64,000 nt of DNA. Origin: Azonexus sp. (GTDB taxonomy: Bacteria; Pseudomonadota; Gammaproteobacteria; Burkholderiales; Rhodocyclaceae). Position numbers and translations under genes: made by a program. The stretch's first letter is position 1. Each line of letters starts with the position of its first letter. The notes under the pieces were generated by a model. It ran no database searches. It was not told the DNA's origin and saw only the letters and a list, made by a program, of their open reading frames with translations. This document shows positions 51,140-61,653 of this stretch, one piece after another. Location: positions 175,566 to 239,565 of the forward strand of contig JAUYSK010000024.1 of NCBI GenBank assembly GCA_030696345.1, written 5' to 3'.

Positions 51140-51517
51140 TTACCGTGATTTCAAACAGCCCGCCAGCGCGGCATCCATAGTCGCCAGATGGGTTGCAAAC
51201 CAGTCTGGCAGCGCCTTGACATAGACTCGAGCCATCCCGAGCCGGCCCGCCGTGACGTTCCGGGCAAAATGCGCCAGTTCGCCAAGCACCCGCAGGTGCT
51301 CGCTGTTGTGCTCGCCAATGGCCGGGAACCGGCATTGCTTCATCAGCTTGCCTTCGTGCTCGAAATGCCGCCGCGTATGCTCCTGCAGGCTCAGGAACAG
51401 ATCGGGGAAGGTTTCGTCCGAGGCAATGACCAAAGCCTCGGCAAGATCAACGAACTCCCGGTGGGTGATGTCCATTTCGGGCACCCCCAGCCCATGACGG
51501 GCCTCATCCCAAGCCAT
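51140..51517 (-). CDS. Bacteriohaemerythrin
   Basis: 125 residues with the haemerythrin ligand pattern: DITHREFVDLAEAL, EHTRRHFEHEGKLM, EHNSEHLRVLGEL and ATHLATMDAAL near the end. It binds O2 at a diiron site and could buffer or deliver oxygen. The start overlaps the stop of the preceding gene by one base (TGATG), so it is part of the operon led by the SIR2-like gene under NifA/sigma-54 control. That points to oxygen handling during nitrogen fixation. Confidence 0.9.
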   Translation of the reverse strand: MAWDEARHGLGVPEMDITHREFVDLAEALVIASDETFPDLFLSLQEHTRRHFEHEGKLMKQCRFPAIGEHNSEHLRVLGELAHFARNVTAGRLGMARVYVKALPDWFATHLATMDAALAGCLKSR

Positions 51518-52074
51518 CAGACAGCGCCATGCGTGACGCGCTTGGCGTTGTTGGTGGTCTTCATTGCTTCTTCGACCGTCAACTCCGGGTACTTGAACTT
51601 CTCGGACAAGAGGGCGTTATAGACGGTGACCACCTTGTCGGCCGAGCTCTGGCCCTTGAAATCGCCCTTTTCCAGGCCGACCAGGTCGATCAGCTCATTC
51701 CAGGCCATACCTTCGGTCAGCGGAATGAAGACGACCAGCCCGCCGTTGAGCGAGGTCACGAAAGGCTTGGGGATGTTGATCGTGAACAGGACGGCGATGG
51801 CGCCAGCCTTGAAGTCAGCACCAATAACATCAAGCAGCAACGGAAACTGCTGAAGTTCGTCGAGTGAGCCCGAAATCATCTTCAGTGCGTCACCTTCGGA
51901 GAGCAGAGAGGCCTGCTTCAGAACCGCAGCCGGCGGACCGCGACGGCCCTGGGCATCTGCCACTTCGCCTTCTTTCAGGATGAATTCGCCACGGTAGGCA
52001 TCAAAACCGGGTTTGGTAGCGGCTTCCTTGAAGTTGGCATTGAAAAAGAGGTGTTGGTAACGATCTAGCGACAT
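51517..52074 (-). CDS. Unknown protein between SIR2-like and haemerythrin genes
   Basis: 185 residues, no family recognised. There is no signal or membrane segment. It begins MSLDRYQHLFFNANFKEAATK and has a central hydrophobic region (FPLLLDVIGADFKAGAIAVLFTINIPKPF) and an acidic/helical C-terminus. The SIR2-like gene ends 27 bp upstream and the haemerythrin gene overlaps its stop. It probably works with one of them. No function can be given. Confidence 0.75.
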   Translation of the reverse strand: MSLDRYQHLFFNANFKEAATKPGFDAYRGEFILKEGEVADAQGRRGPPAAVLKQASLLSEGDALKMISGSLDELQQFPLLLDVIGADFKAGAIAVLFTINIPKPFVTSLNGGLVVFIPLTEGMAWNELIDLVGLEKGDFKGQSSADKVVTVYNALLSEKFKYPELTVEEAMKTTNNAKRVTHGAV

Positions 52075-52101
52075 GTTGCTTCCTTACAGGTTTGAATGGG
52101 T

Positions 52102-52938
52102 TCAGGCGGCGACGGCAGCGCCGATCAGGTCGAAAACATCGGCTTCGATTATTTCCAGGCGCTGCTTCTTGCAGAAACGCCGCTCCTTGTCGGTGGGCTC
52201 GGCAATCAGAACCCAGCCAGCAGGTTCGGCGGCGGCATAGATGACATCGGACATCACCATGCGCTCGGTGTCGCGGGTGAGTCGCATGCCCATCAGCAGG
52301 TATTGCTTGCCCTTGCGCAGCGCCTTGACCTCCGGCGGAATCGAAAAGCCGCCCATCAGTTCAGTGATGAAATCGACGTAATCGGCATCGGATGCGATGT
52401 AGTTGGCTTCCGGCTTCGGCGTGCCCATGGGCTTGTAGAGGATGGGAATGGCCGGGTTGATCATTGTGGTCTTCTGGTAGGCGCTGCCATCCCAGAAATA
52501 CAGTTTGTAGCGGAAATCCGTACCGCCAAGGCGGGCAATGCCAACGATCAGATTGTGCGGCACATCGGCGTAGGAGTCTTGCAACTGCGTGTCGCGGTTG
52601 ATGTCGATGACGTAGTGCGGGGAAATCCCCTTCAACCAGTCGTGCACCGCACCACGCGTCCAGGCCGTCTCGCCATAGGTGCGGTTGAGAAACTTGGTGA
52701 CGGCACTGCGGCCACGCTTGAGTTCGACATTCATTGCGGCCCGCGGAAATTCGTACATCAGCTTGGGCGACATCGGCTTGCCGTCGTTCATCGCATAGAT
52801 CAGAGAATTGCTGTCGGCAGGAATCGGCGCACCGGTCGCCACATTTTTCACGTCGGCCAATACACCCGGGCCAAGATAGGGAACAATGCTGCCGTCCGTG
52901 AGGCCGGCCAGCAATTTTTCGCGCAGTTCTGGGGTCAT
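52102..52938 (-). CDS. SIR2-like domain protein in a NifA-controlled operon
   Basis: 278 residues from the ATG at 52938 (MTPELREKLLAGLTDGSIVPYLGPGVLAD). The opening resembles the NAD-binding start of SIR2-like proteins (IVPYLGPGVL, then a fused helical and Rossmann part). HYVIDINRDTQLQDSY and GGFSIPPEVKALRKGKQYLLMGMRL also fit the SIR2_2 type. The frame stays open upstream to 53004, but a sigma-54 promoter predicts transcription from ~52960, so that longer start is ruled out. SIR2-like proteins use NAD as deacylases, NADases or ADP-ribosyl transferases; the activity here is unknown. First gene of the operon. Confidence 0.75.
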   Translation of the reverse strand: MTPELREKLLAGLTDGSIVPYLGPGVLADVKNVATGAPIPADSNSLIYAMNDGKPMSPKLMYEFPRAAMNVELKRGRSAVTKFLNRTYGETAWTRGAVHDWLKGISPHYVIDINRDTQLQDSYADVPHNLIVGIARLGGTDFRYKLYFWDGSAYQKTTMINPAIPILYKPMGTPKPEANYIASDADYVDFITELMGGFSIPPEVKALRKGKQYLLMGMRLTRDTERMVMSDVIYAAAEPAGWVLIAEPTDKERRFCKKQRLEIIEADVFDLIGAAVAA

Positions 52939-52971
52939 TTTGTTTGCTCTGAAGTAGGTATGACCCTTCAC

Positions 52972-52987
52972 AGCAAATTCCACGCCC
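52972..52987 (-). promoter_or_regulatory. Sigma-54 promoter of the SIR2/haemerythrin operon
   Basis: The minus strand reads GGGCGTGGAATTTGCT. The -12 half TTGCT is perfect and the GG and C of the -24 half are kept, but it deviates at three other bases. The activator site 72 bp upstream raises confidence. Confidence 0.68.
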
Positions 52988-53037
52988 GACATCAAAGCAC
53001 GCATTAGCGGGCATCTTCGGGCGCACCAGAGCGGGAT

Positions 53038-53053
53038 TGTCGCGTTTGCGACA
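53038..53053. promoter_or_regulatory. NifA activator site for the SIR2/haemerythrin operon
   Basis: TGTCGCGTTTGCGACA is an exact TGT-N10-ACA and almost fully palindromic (TGTCGC/GCGACA). Its centre is 72 bp from the -12 GC. Confidence 0.85.
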
Positions 53054-53193
53054 GTGCAAATTGACGATCGCCCGACATCAGCAAACGGGCGGCGTTACCC
53101 CGCAAACCTATTGGGCGGCAGATGCCCGGAAGCGGCATTTACCCCCCATGGTAGAATTGAGCGCTTTTTCCAGTAAAGGCTGTGCATAGCAAG

Positions 53194-54054
53194 ATGAGCA
53201 CCATAACCCAAGGCAGTCGAGTGTTTCACCCAAACCAGAAGGAATGGGGTCTCGGGAAAGTGCTCAGCACGACCCCCGACAATATTGACGTTTTCTTTGT
53301 CGGTACAGGTCTCAAGCGCCTTTCAAGGTCATTCGCCAAACTCGAAATAGCCGAGGGCGCAGCTTCAAAACACCGCCTTCTGGACAACCTGATCGAAGCC
53401 TCACTGATCAGTAGCGATGACTACGTCACGCTGCCAATGGCGATTGATCGCTTCCTGGCAAGCTATCCGGATGGCCTGGAAGACAAACGCTTCATCAAGG
53501 AAACGCGAGATGCGTGTCTGCGCGGACACCAGGCCTGCATCCAGTTGCTTGGCCAGGAAGAGCTTTCCGGGCTGATCGCTGCGGGCAAATTTCAGGATGT
53601 CTGCGACCGCGCTCGTCATGTCGAATCGATGACGAATCTTTTGACGAAGAGTGAGCGAAAGGCGCTTCACGATGCCCTTGACCAGCCGCAGAGTCAAAAA
53701 CTGTTCTCGGTCAGCCTGGCTGAGCTTTTCTATGGCGCCGGTGACGAAGAGGCACGCTTCAAGCACTTTATCCGCACCCTCGGCATTCTCCAGATCAACA
53801 AATGGCCGATTGCCACTGTCTTCAGCTTCATCCGGTTCCCGCAGCTGAATGCTTTCGTAAAAACCACCGTAATACAAAATTCGGCCAAGGCGTTTTGCTG
53901 GCGAATCAATTACAAGCCCGAAACGAACTGGAAGACCTACGCTTTGATTCTGCGCCTCTACAATTATGTCCGGACGAATCTGGTCGAAGAAGGCATGGTC
54001 TCCCGTGACCTGATCGACGTTCAGTCCTTCATCTGGTTCGCCGGGCAAAAATAG
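53194..54054 (+). CDS. DUF3553-type protein of unknown role
   Basis: 286 residues from the ATG at 53194; a GTG at 53182 is possible. The first ~60 residues form a small beta domain (GSRVFHPNQKEWGLGKVLSTTPDNIDVFF) like DUF3553 and the UvrD/CarD C-terminal Tudor-like fold, which contacts RNA polymerase or DNA. The remainder is alpha-helical with one Cys-containing stretch (RDACLRGHQACIQLLG) and a C-terminal part ending FIWFAGQK. TGGTAGAAT at 53151-53159 may be an extended -10. It lies between two nif transcription units but has no nif promoter of its own. Confidence 0.72.
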   Translation: MSTITQGSRVFHPNQKEWGLGKVLSTTPDNIDVFFVGTGLKRLSRSFAKLEIAEGAASKHRLLDNLIEASLISSDDYVTLPMAIDRFLASYPDGLEDKRFIKETRDACLRGHQACIQLLGQEELSGLIAAGKFQDVCDRARHVESMTNLLTKSERKALHDALDQPQSQKLFSVSLAELFYGAGDEEARFKHFIRTLGILQINKWPIATVFSFIRFPQLNAFVKTTVIQNSAKAFCWRINYKPETNWKTYALILRLYNYVRTNLVEEGMVSRDLIDVQSFIWFAGQK

Positions 54055-54067
54055 GGCGGCATCGACT

Positions 54068-56068
<2,001 letters not shown>

Positions 56069-56078
56069 TAGTTGTTCT

Positions 56079-56102
56079 GGTTCGTCGTTCCGACGGCGAA
56101 CC
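56079..56102 (+). other. Hairpin in the nifH-nifD gap
   Basis: A 10-bp stem (GGTTCGTCGT/ACGGCGAACC, one G-T pair) with a TCCG loop. No U-tract follows, so it should not end transcription. At the 3' end of nifH such a stem can protect the nifH part of the mRNA and help explain excess NifH over NifD and NifK. Confidence 0.65.
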
Positions 56103-56175
56103 CGTATTGCCAGCATTCAACCAACTGTTGGCGCCGTGCACAAATAGATGTCGGCGCAACGAAAGGAGTTACATC

Positions 56176-57648
56176 ATGGCAGCGCTCACCCGCGAAGAAA
56201 CCGCGAGCCTCATCGCCGAGGTCCTTGAGGTTTATCCCGAGAAAGCCAAGAAGGACCGTGCCAAGCACTTGATGATCAACGACAAGGAACTTGAGTCGTC
56301 GAAGAAGTGCATCACTTCCAACCGCAAGTCCCTGCCGGGCGTCATGACCATGCGTGGTTGCGCCTACGCCGGCTCCAAGGGTGTGGTCTGGGGTCCGATC
56401 AAGGACATCATCTCCATCTCCCACGGCCCGATCGGTTGCGGTCAATACGCCCGTGCCGGCCGTCGCAACTACTACGTCGGCACCACCGGCGTCGATGCCT
56501 TCTGCGAAATGAACTTCACCTCGGACTTCCAGGAGAAGGACATCGTTTTCGGCGGCGACAAGAAGCTCGCCAAGCTGATCGACGAAATCGAAATGCTCTT
56601 CCCGCTGAACAAGGGTATCTCCGTTCAGTCCGAGTGCCCGATCGGCCTCATCGGTGACGACATCGAAGCGGTTTCCAAGAAGGCTGCTGCTGCCCTCAAC
56701 AAGCCGGTTGTCCCGGTTCGTTGCGAAGGCTTCCGCGGTGTTTCCCAGTCCCTGGGCCACCACATCGCCAACGACTCCGTCCGCGACTGGATCATCCACA
56801 ACCGTGACGGCCAGCCTTTCGAAACCACCCCGTACGACGTCGCCATCCTTGGTGACTACAACATCGGCGGTGACGCCTGGGCTTCCCGCATCCTGCTCGA
56901 AGAGATGGGTCTGCGCGTGGTTGCCCAGTGGTCCGGCGACGGCACCCTGGCCGAAATGGAAAATACCCCGAAGGTCAAGCTGAACCTGCTGCACTGCTAC
57001 CGTTCGATGAACTACATCTCCCGCCACATGGAAGAGAAGTACGGGATTCCATGGCTCGAGTACAACTTCTTCGGCCCGACCAAGATCAAGGAATCGCTGC
57101 GCAAGATCGCTTCCTTCTTCGACGACAAGATCAAGGCTGGCGCTGAAGCCGTCATCGAAAAGTACACCCCGATGATGGACGAAGTGATCGCCAAGTACAA
57201 ACCGCGTCTCGAAGGCAAGAAGGTCATGCTGTACGTTGGTGGTCTGCGTCCGCGTCACGTGGTTGGCGCCTACGAAGATCTGGGCATGGAAGTAGTCGGC
57301 ACCGGCTACGAATTTGCCCACAACGATGACTACGACCGCACGATCAAGGACATGGGCGACGCCACACTGATTTACGACGACGTCACCGGCTACGAATTCG
57401 AAGAATTCGTCAAGGCCATGAAGCCTGATCTGATCGGTTCCGGCATCAAGGAAAAGTATGTCTTCCACAAGATGGGCATCCCTTTCCGCCAGCTGCACTC
57501 CTGGGACTACTCGGGCCCCTATCACGGTTGTGACGGTTTCGCCATCTTCGCCAAGGACATGGACCTGACCCTGAACAATCCGTGCTGGAACCTGATGAAG
57601 ACCCCGTGGCAGAAGGATGCTTCGGAAGCCGAAAAGAAGGCCGCCTGA
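56176..57648 (+). CDS. nifD: Nitrogenase molybdenum-iron protein alpha chain NifD
   Basis: 490 residues; the ATG at 56176 follows AAAGGAG. P-cluster cysteines lie in GCAYAGSKG (~62), [12 protein letters not shown] (~88) and [13 protein letters not shown] (~154). FeMo-co ligands are the Cys in [11 protein letters not shown] (~275) and the His in [13 protein letters not shown] (~442). [10 protein letters not shown] is also typical. NifD holds the FeMo-co where N2 is reduced. Part of nifHDK, 66 bp before nifK. Confidence 0.99.
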   Translation: MAALTREETASLIAEVLEVYPEKAKKDRAKHLMINDKELESSKKCITSNRKSLPGVMTMRGCAYAGSKGVVWGPIKDIISISHGPIGCGQYARAGRRNYYVGTTGVDAFCEMNFTSDFQEKDIVFGGDKKLAKLIDEIEMLFPLNKGISVQSECPIGLIGDDIEAVSKKAAAALNKPVVPVRCEGFRGVSQSLGHHIANDSVRDWIIHNRDGQPFETTPYDVAILGDYNIGGDAWASRILLEEMGLRVVAQWSGDGTLAEMENTPKVKLNLLHCYRSMNYISRHMEEKYGIPWLEYNFFGPTKIKESLRKIASFFDDKIKAGAEAVIEKYTPMMDEVIAKYKPRLEGKKVMLYVGGLRPRHVVGAYEDLGMEVVGTGYEFAHNDDYDRTIKDMGDATLIYDDVTGYEFEEFVKAMKPDLIGSGIKEKYVFHKMGIPFRQLHSWDYSGPYHGCDGFAIFAKDMDLTLNNPCWNLMKTPWQKDASEAEKKAA

Positions 57649-57671
57649 TTCCGCAGTAATCGTACAACTTA

Positions 57672-57702
57672 CGCCCGTATCCACAGATAGCTGGTGCGGG
57701 CG
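57672..57702 (+). other. Hairpin just before the nifK ribosome site
   Basis: CGCCCG/CGGGCG arms plus an inner CCA/TGG pairing, ending one base before AAGGAG of nifK. It may tune nifK translation or RNA processing. Confidence 0.45.
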
Positions 57703-57714
57703 AAGGAGATCAAA

Positions 57715-59283
57715 ATGCAGACCGTAGACAAGATCAAGCCGTGTTTCCCGCTGTTCCGCGATGATGACTACAAAGCCACCATCTCGAACAAGCGTGCCCA
57801 GTTCGAAGAAGGTTTTACCAAGGACAAGGTTGACGAAACCTTCGCCTGGACGACCACCCAGGAATATCAGGACCTCAACTTCAAGCGCGAAGCCCTGACC
57901 ATCAACCCGGCCAAGGCCTGCCAGCCGCTCGGCTCCGCCCTGTGCTCGCTGGGTTTTGCCAAGACCCTGGTTTACATCCACGGCTCGCAAGGCTGTATCG
58001 CCTACTTCCGCACCTACTTCAACCGTCACTTCAAAGAGCCGATCGCCATCATCGCCGACTCGATGACCGAAGACGCAGCCGTGTTCGGCGGTCAGAAGAA
58101 CGTGCATGAAGGTCTGGCCAACGCCACCAAGCTCTACGGTGCAGAAATGATCGCAATGTCGACCACCTGTATCGCCGAAGTCATCGGTGACGACTTGAAC
58201 GCCTTCATCGGCAACGCCCGCAAGGAAGGCAATCTGGACAAGGATTTCCCGGTTCCTTTCGCGCACACCCCGTCTTTCGTCGGCTCCCACGTCACCGGCT
58301 GGGACAACATGGAAGAAGGCATCCTCAAGTACTTCACGCTGAACACCATGGAAGGCAAGGTTGTCGGCTCGAACGGCAAGATCAACTTCGTGCCGGGCTT
58401 CGAAACCTACCTTGGCAACTTCCGCATCATCAAGCGCTACATGAAGGAAATGGGCGTCGATTACACGATGCTCTCCGATCCGGAAGAAATCCTCGACACT
58501 CCGGCTGACGGCGAATTCCGCATGTACGCTGGTGGCACGACGATCGACGAAGTCAAGGATGCGCCGAACGCCATCACGACCTTCCTTATCCAGCCGCTGC
58601 AACTGGACAAGACAAGGAAGTTTGTCGAAAACACCTGGAATCATGAAGTACCGAAGCTCAACATCCCGATGGGTGTCGAATGGACCGACGAATTCCTGAT
58701 GAAGATTTCCGAAGTCACCGGCAAGCCGATCCCTGCCTCCATCACGCTGGAACGCGGCCGCCTGCTCGACATGATGACCGACTCCCACGCCTGGCTGCAC
58801 GGCAAGAAGATGGCCCTCTACGGTGACCCGGACTTCGTCATGGGTATGGTCAAGCTGATGATGGAATTCGGTATCGAACCGACCCACGTCGTCAGCAACA
58901 ACGGTTCCAAGAAGTGGGGCAAGGCCATGGAAAAGGTTCTGGCATCGTCGCCTTACGGTGCCGGTGCCAAGGTTTATCCGGGCGCCGACCTCTGGCACCT
59001 GCGTAGCCTGTGCTTCACCGACAAACCGGACTTCATTGTTGGCAACAGCTACGGCAAGTACATCCAGCGCGATACGCTGCACAAGGGACCGGAATTCGAA
59101 GTGCCGTTGATCCGCATCGGCTTCCCGATCTTCGACCGTCACCACCTGCATCGCATGACCACGCTGGGCTACGAAGGTGCCATGTACGTCCTGACCACCC
59201 TGACCAACACGGTTCTGGAAAAGCTTGATGACCAGACCCGCGGCATGGGTACGACTGACTACAACCACGATCTGGTTAGGTAA
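57715..59283 (+). CDS. nifK: Nitrogenase molybdenum-iron protein beta chain NifK
   Basis: 522 residues from the ATG at 57715 (AAGGAG upstream). P-cluster cysteines: ACQPLGSALCSLGF (~70), HGSQGCIAYFR (~95) and STTCIAEVIGDDL (~153). The nearby GGQKNVHEGL and the C-terminal FDRHHLHRMTTLGYEG are invariant in NifK. It forms the alpha2beta2 dinitrogenase with NifD. A strong hairpin lies right after the stop, before nifT. Confidence 0.99.
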   Translation: MQTVDKIKPCFPLFRDDDYKATISNKRAQFEEGFTKDKVDETFAWTTTQEYQDLNFKREALTINPAKACQPLGSALCSLGFAKTLVYIHGSQGCIAYFRTYFNRHFKEPIAIIADSMTEDAAVFGGQKNVHEGLANATKLYGAEMIAMSTTCIAEVIGDDLNAFIGNARKEGNLDKDFPVPFAHTPSFVGSHVTGWDNMEEGILKYFTLNTMEGKVVGSNGKINFVPGFETYLGNFRIIKRYMKEMGVDYTMLSDPEEILDTPADGEFRMYAGGTTIDEVKDAPNAITTFLIQPLQLDKTRKFVENTWNHEVPKLNIPMGVEWTDEFLMKISEVTGKPIPASITLERGRLLDMMTDSHAWLHGKKMALYGDPDFVMGMVKLMMEFGIEPTHVVSNNGSKKWGKAMEKVLASSPYGAGAKVYPGADLWHLRSLCFTDKPDFIVGNSYGKYIQRDTLHKGPEFEVPLIRIGFPIFDRHHLHRMTTLGYEGAMYVLTTLTNTVLEKLDDQTRGMGTTDYNHDLVR

Positions 59284-59297
59284 TCTGCCAGGCAACA

Positions 59298-59329
59298 GGG
59301 AACAGGGGCGCAATGCCGCCCTTGTTCCC
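59298..59329 (+). terminator. Strong hairpin between nifK and nifT
   Basis: A 13-bp stem (GGGAACAGGGGCG/CGCCCTTGTTCCC, one mismatch) with a 6-nt loop. No U-tract. It probably lowers expression of the downstream accessory genes relative to nifHDK, by partial termination or by protecting the upstream mRNA. Confidence 0.6.
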
Positions 59330-59350
59330 CAAGCCGCTTGAGGAAGTCAA

Positions 59351-59578
59351 ATGGCCAACATCATGATTCGTCAGAACGCTGCCGGTGGGCTGGTTTTTTA
59401 TTTGCCGAAGCGCGACCTGGAAGCTGCTATCAATTCCATCGAGTTCGATACCCCGGAAAAATGGGGCGGCGAACTGAAACTGGAAAACGGTGGCAGCTAC
59501 TACGTCGACCCCATCGCCAAGCCGCCACGCCTGCCGATCTCGGTGCGAGCCAAACGTCTCGGTGCAGCAGAAGACTGA
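59351..59578 (+). CDS. nifT: Nitrogen fixation protein NifT
   Basis: 75 residues with the NifT/FixU pattern: MIRQNAAGGLVFYLPKRDLE, KWGGELKLENGGSYYVDP and LPISVRAKRLG. It commonly follows nifK and is dispensable in tested species; its exact role is unknown. GAGGAAGTCAA precedes the ATG. Confidence 0.93.
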   Translation: MANIMIRQNAAGGLVFYLPKRDLEAAINSIEFDTPEKWGGELKLENGGSYYVDPIAKPPRLPISVRAKRLGAAED

Positions 59579-59637
59579 TTAGACCCCGGCGACCATAGAG
59601 TTCTGCTTGGTCGTCAAAGTTTCCGAGGAGAAACATC

Positions 59638-59829
59638 ATGGCAATGTATATCGATCCTGACCAATGTACCGCCTGCGACGACTGCCGGCCGATCTGCCCG
59701 ACCAAGGCGATCAGCAAAGGCAAGGTGTTCTTCACCATCGACGCCAGCAAGTGCACGGAATGCGAAGGCGAGAATGACTCACCGATGTGCGTGAACGTCT
59801 GCCCGTCCGGCTGCATCTCTCCGGCCTGA
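59638..59829 (+). CDS. Small 4Fe-4S dicluster ferredoxin in the nifH operon
   Basis: 63 residues, two clusters: CTACDDCRPICP (10-21) and CTECEGENDSPMCVNVCP (~40-57), with an insert in the second as in FdxN/VnfF-type ferredoxins. CGAGGAGAAACATC precedes the ATG. Electron donor to NifH or to cofactor enzymes; which one cannot be told. Confidence 0.9.
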   Translation: MAMYIDPDQCTACDDCRPICPTKAISKGKVFFTIDASKCTECEGENDSPMCVNVCPSGCISPA

Positions 59830-59912
59830 TCGCCAGAGAGTCCGGAAACGAGCATCTGCTGCGGTCAACCGCTGCGGATGCTCCATTCCAGACCCTCAAT
59901 TGGAGCACAACC

Positions 59913-60638
59913 ATGTCCGAAACCCCCATCGCCTCCCGCGAAGCCGCCCTCCGTATCGCTCTGGCTGCCCGTGTCCTCGACGGCCTGGACGTACGTGCCC
60001 TGGTCGGCGCCCTGGCCGACAAGCTGGACCTGCCGATCACGGAAAAAAAGCTCTCCGCCATCACCATCGAAGACCTGCGTGCCATTCTGGCCGGCGACCT
60101 TGCTGACCAGAACTGCAGTGTCGGGGTCAGTACCGAGGCGCTCAAGGAGGCTACCCGCCTGCTTTGGGGCGAGAATATTGAAGGCGGCGACGGGGCACTC
60201 ATCGAAAGCTACACCGAGGGCGAAATGCCAGGTTCGATCCGTGTTGCCATCGCCAACAACAAGGGCGAAAACCTCGACGGCCATTTCGGTTCCTGTGAAC
60301 GCTTTCTGGTTTATCAGGTTTCCGCTGCCAGCCTGAAGCTGATCGATATCCGTTCCGGTCTCGATGCCGACACTGCCGAAGACAAGAACAAGGCGCGCGC
60401 CGAAGTCATCGCTGACTGCGACATTGTTTTCATCCAGTCAATCGGTGGCCCGGCAGCAGCAAAAGTTGTACGGGCCGGGGTCCATCCGCTGAAGAAGCCG
60501 AAAGCCGGGCCTGCCCGGGATATTCTGTTTGAACTCCAGGTGGCCCTGCAAAGCCCGCCGCCCTGGCTGGCCCGCATCATGGGTCTGCCCGCCGCCTCGC
60601 TGGCCAAGTTCGAGGTCGAGGAGGAGGAAGAAGCGTGA
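59913..60638 (+). CDS. nafY: NafY/NifY-like FeMo-co and apodinitrogenase binding protein
   Basis: 241 residues from the ATG at 59913. The N-terminal helical domain (~1-95; SREAALRIALAARVL, RALVGALADKLDLPITEKKL) resembles the apo-NifDK binding part of NafY. The C-terminal ~120-225 is a NifX/NifB-type cofactor domain: IRVAIANNKGENLDGHFGSCERFLVYQV, with the His that binds FeMo-co, and CDIVFIQSIGGPAAAKVVRAGVHP. The tail is Glu-rich. NafY keeps apo-NifDK open and inserts the cofactor. Could equally be named nifY; the gene order after nifHDKT fits either. Confidence 0.87.
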   Translation: MSETPIASREAALRIALAARVLDGLDVRALVGALADKLDLPITEKKLSAITIEDLRAILAGDLADQNCSVGVSTEALKEATRLLWGENIEGGDGALIESYTEGEMPGSIRVAIANNKGENLDGHFGSCERFLVYQVSAASLKLIDIRSGLDADTAEDKNKARAEVIADCDIVFIQSIGGPAAAKVVRAGVHPLKKPKAGPARDILFELQVALQSPPPWLARIMGLPAASLAKFEVEEEEEA

Positions 60639-60895
60639 TTACTCCCGAGCTCATTGCCCAAGTTGGCGCGGCCGTCGAGAAGAATCCTGCGGCAGCCTTC
60701 CTGCGCCCCCTGTTTCCCGAGATTCATTTCACCGAATGCTCGGCTGATGACGTCAATGCCCGCTTCTCACCCGTGCTCGAAACCCCGCAGTACGAGCTCT
60801 ACCTGATCTCCGGTGCCAGCGGGCACTGCCTTGAGGTTACTGCGGACTACGACGGCGCCACCGGGATCATCGTTGCCGCCAAGTCTGATGACTGA
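60635..60895 (+). CDS. Unknown small protein after the nafY-like gene
   Basis: 86 residues, start overlapping the nafY-like stop by 4 nt and stop overlapping the LRV gene by 8 nt, hence surely co-translated. It has an N-terminal amphipathic helix (LIAQVGAAVEKNPAAAFLRPLFPEI), one Cys in FTECSADD and a C-terminal beta part (YELYLISGASGHCLEVTADYDG). I recall similar small proteins in other nif clusters but cannot name a function. Confidence 0.78.
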   Translation: MITPELIAQVGAAVEKNPAAAFLRPLFPEIHFTECSADDVNARFSPVLETPQYELYLISGASGHCLEVTADYDGATGIIVAAKSDD

Positions 60896-61637
60896 TCAAC
60901 CGGTCATCGGCGTTGGCCAATACAGCCTTTGCGCCGATTGCCCATACACCGACAGTCATCTCGGCCACGGCCGCTGCAAGCCTGGCGATAGTTGCGTGCG
61001 GGCCCACAGCGGCCGACAGATTGACCGCTTTTTTCGCGCCAACCGCGATCAGGCCGAGCACTTCCTGGCTGATCCTTTCTGGGAAAGGCGCGCCATCGCG
61101 GCGCGTTATGCGCCCACCGAACTGATCGGTCACCTGATCGAAGATGCCGATGAAATTGTCCGCCGGGTGGTGGTTGACCGCATCCCTGCCAGCATCCTGG
61201 TAAAGATGATTGGCGACCCGGATCGCGAAGTCCGCCTCGGCATTGCCGCCCGGATTCCCGAGGAACACCTGCACCGCCTGGTCAACGACCCGGATTATTT
61301 GATCCGCGCCACGGTCGCTCGCCGCTTGCCGCATGGCCAGCTCGCCAAGATGGCCAAGGACAGCGAGCGCGAAGTGCGCAAAGTCGTCGCTGCCCGCCTG
61401 CCGGCTTTCGCGCTGGACATGCTGGCCAACGACAGCGAACCGGAAGTCCGCGCCATCGTTGCTGAACGCGCCCTGCCCGGGCTTGCTGCCAAGCTGCTCG
61501 CCGATAGCGAATGGTGGGTACGGCTGGCTGCCGTGAGCAACGCCCCGCTCGAACTATTAGCGCCACTGGCCGGCGACCCTGAAATCGAGGTTCGCGAAGC
61601 GGCTCAGGCTCGCATGACCGAAGAAAACGCCAATTGA
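60888..61637 (+). CDS. LRV (leucine-rich repeat variant) protein with N-terminal 4Fe-4S domain
   Basis: 249 residues from the ATG at 60888. N-terminal cysteines CADCPYTDSHLGHGRCKPGDSC (residues ~15-36) bind a 4Fe-4S cluster. The rest is a chain of ~24-residue helical repeats with the pattern DPDREVRLGIAARIPEEHL, SEREVRKVVAARLPAFAL and SEPEVRAIVAERALPGLA. The same build is known from the Azotobacter LRV protein, also nif-linked. Its task is not known; a scaffold for a redox partner is possible. It overlaps the preceding gene. Confidence 0.88.
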   Translation: MTDQPVIGVGQYSLCADCPYTDSHLGHGRCKPGDSCVRAHSGRQIDRFFRANRDQAEHFLADPFWERRAIAARYAPTELIGHLIEDADEIVRRVVVDRIPASILVKMIGDPDREVRLGIAARIPEEHLHRLVNDPDYLIRATVARRLPHGQLAKMAKDSEREVRKVVAARLPAFALDMLANDSEPEVRAIVAERALPGLAAKLLADSEWWVRLAAVSNAPLELLAPLAGDPEIEVREAAQARMTEENAN

Positions 61638-61653
61638 ATACGAGGAACACCCG

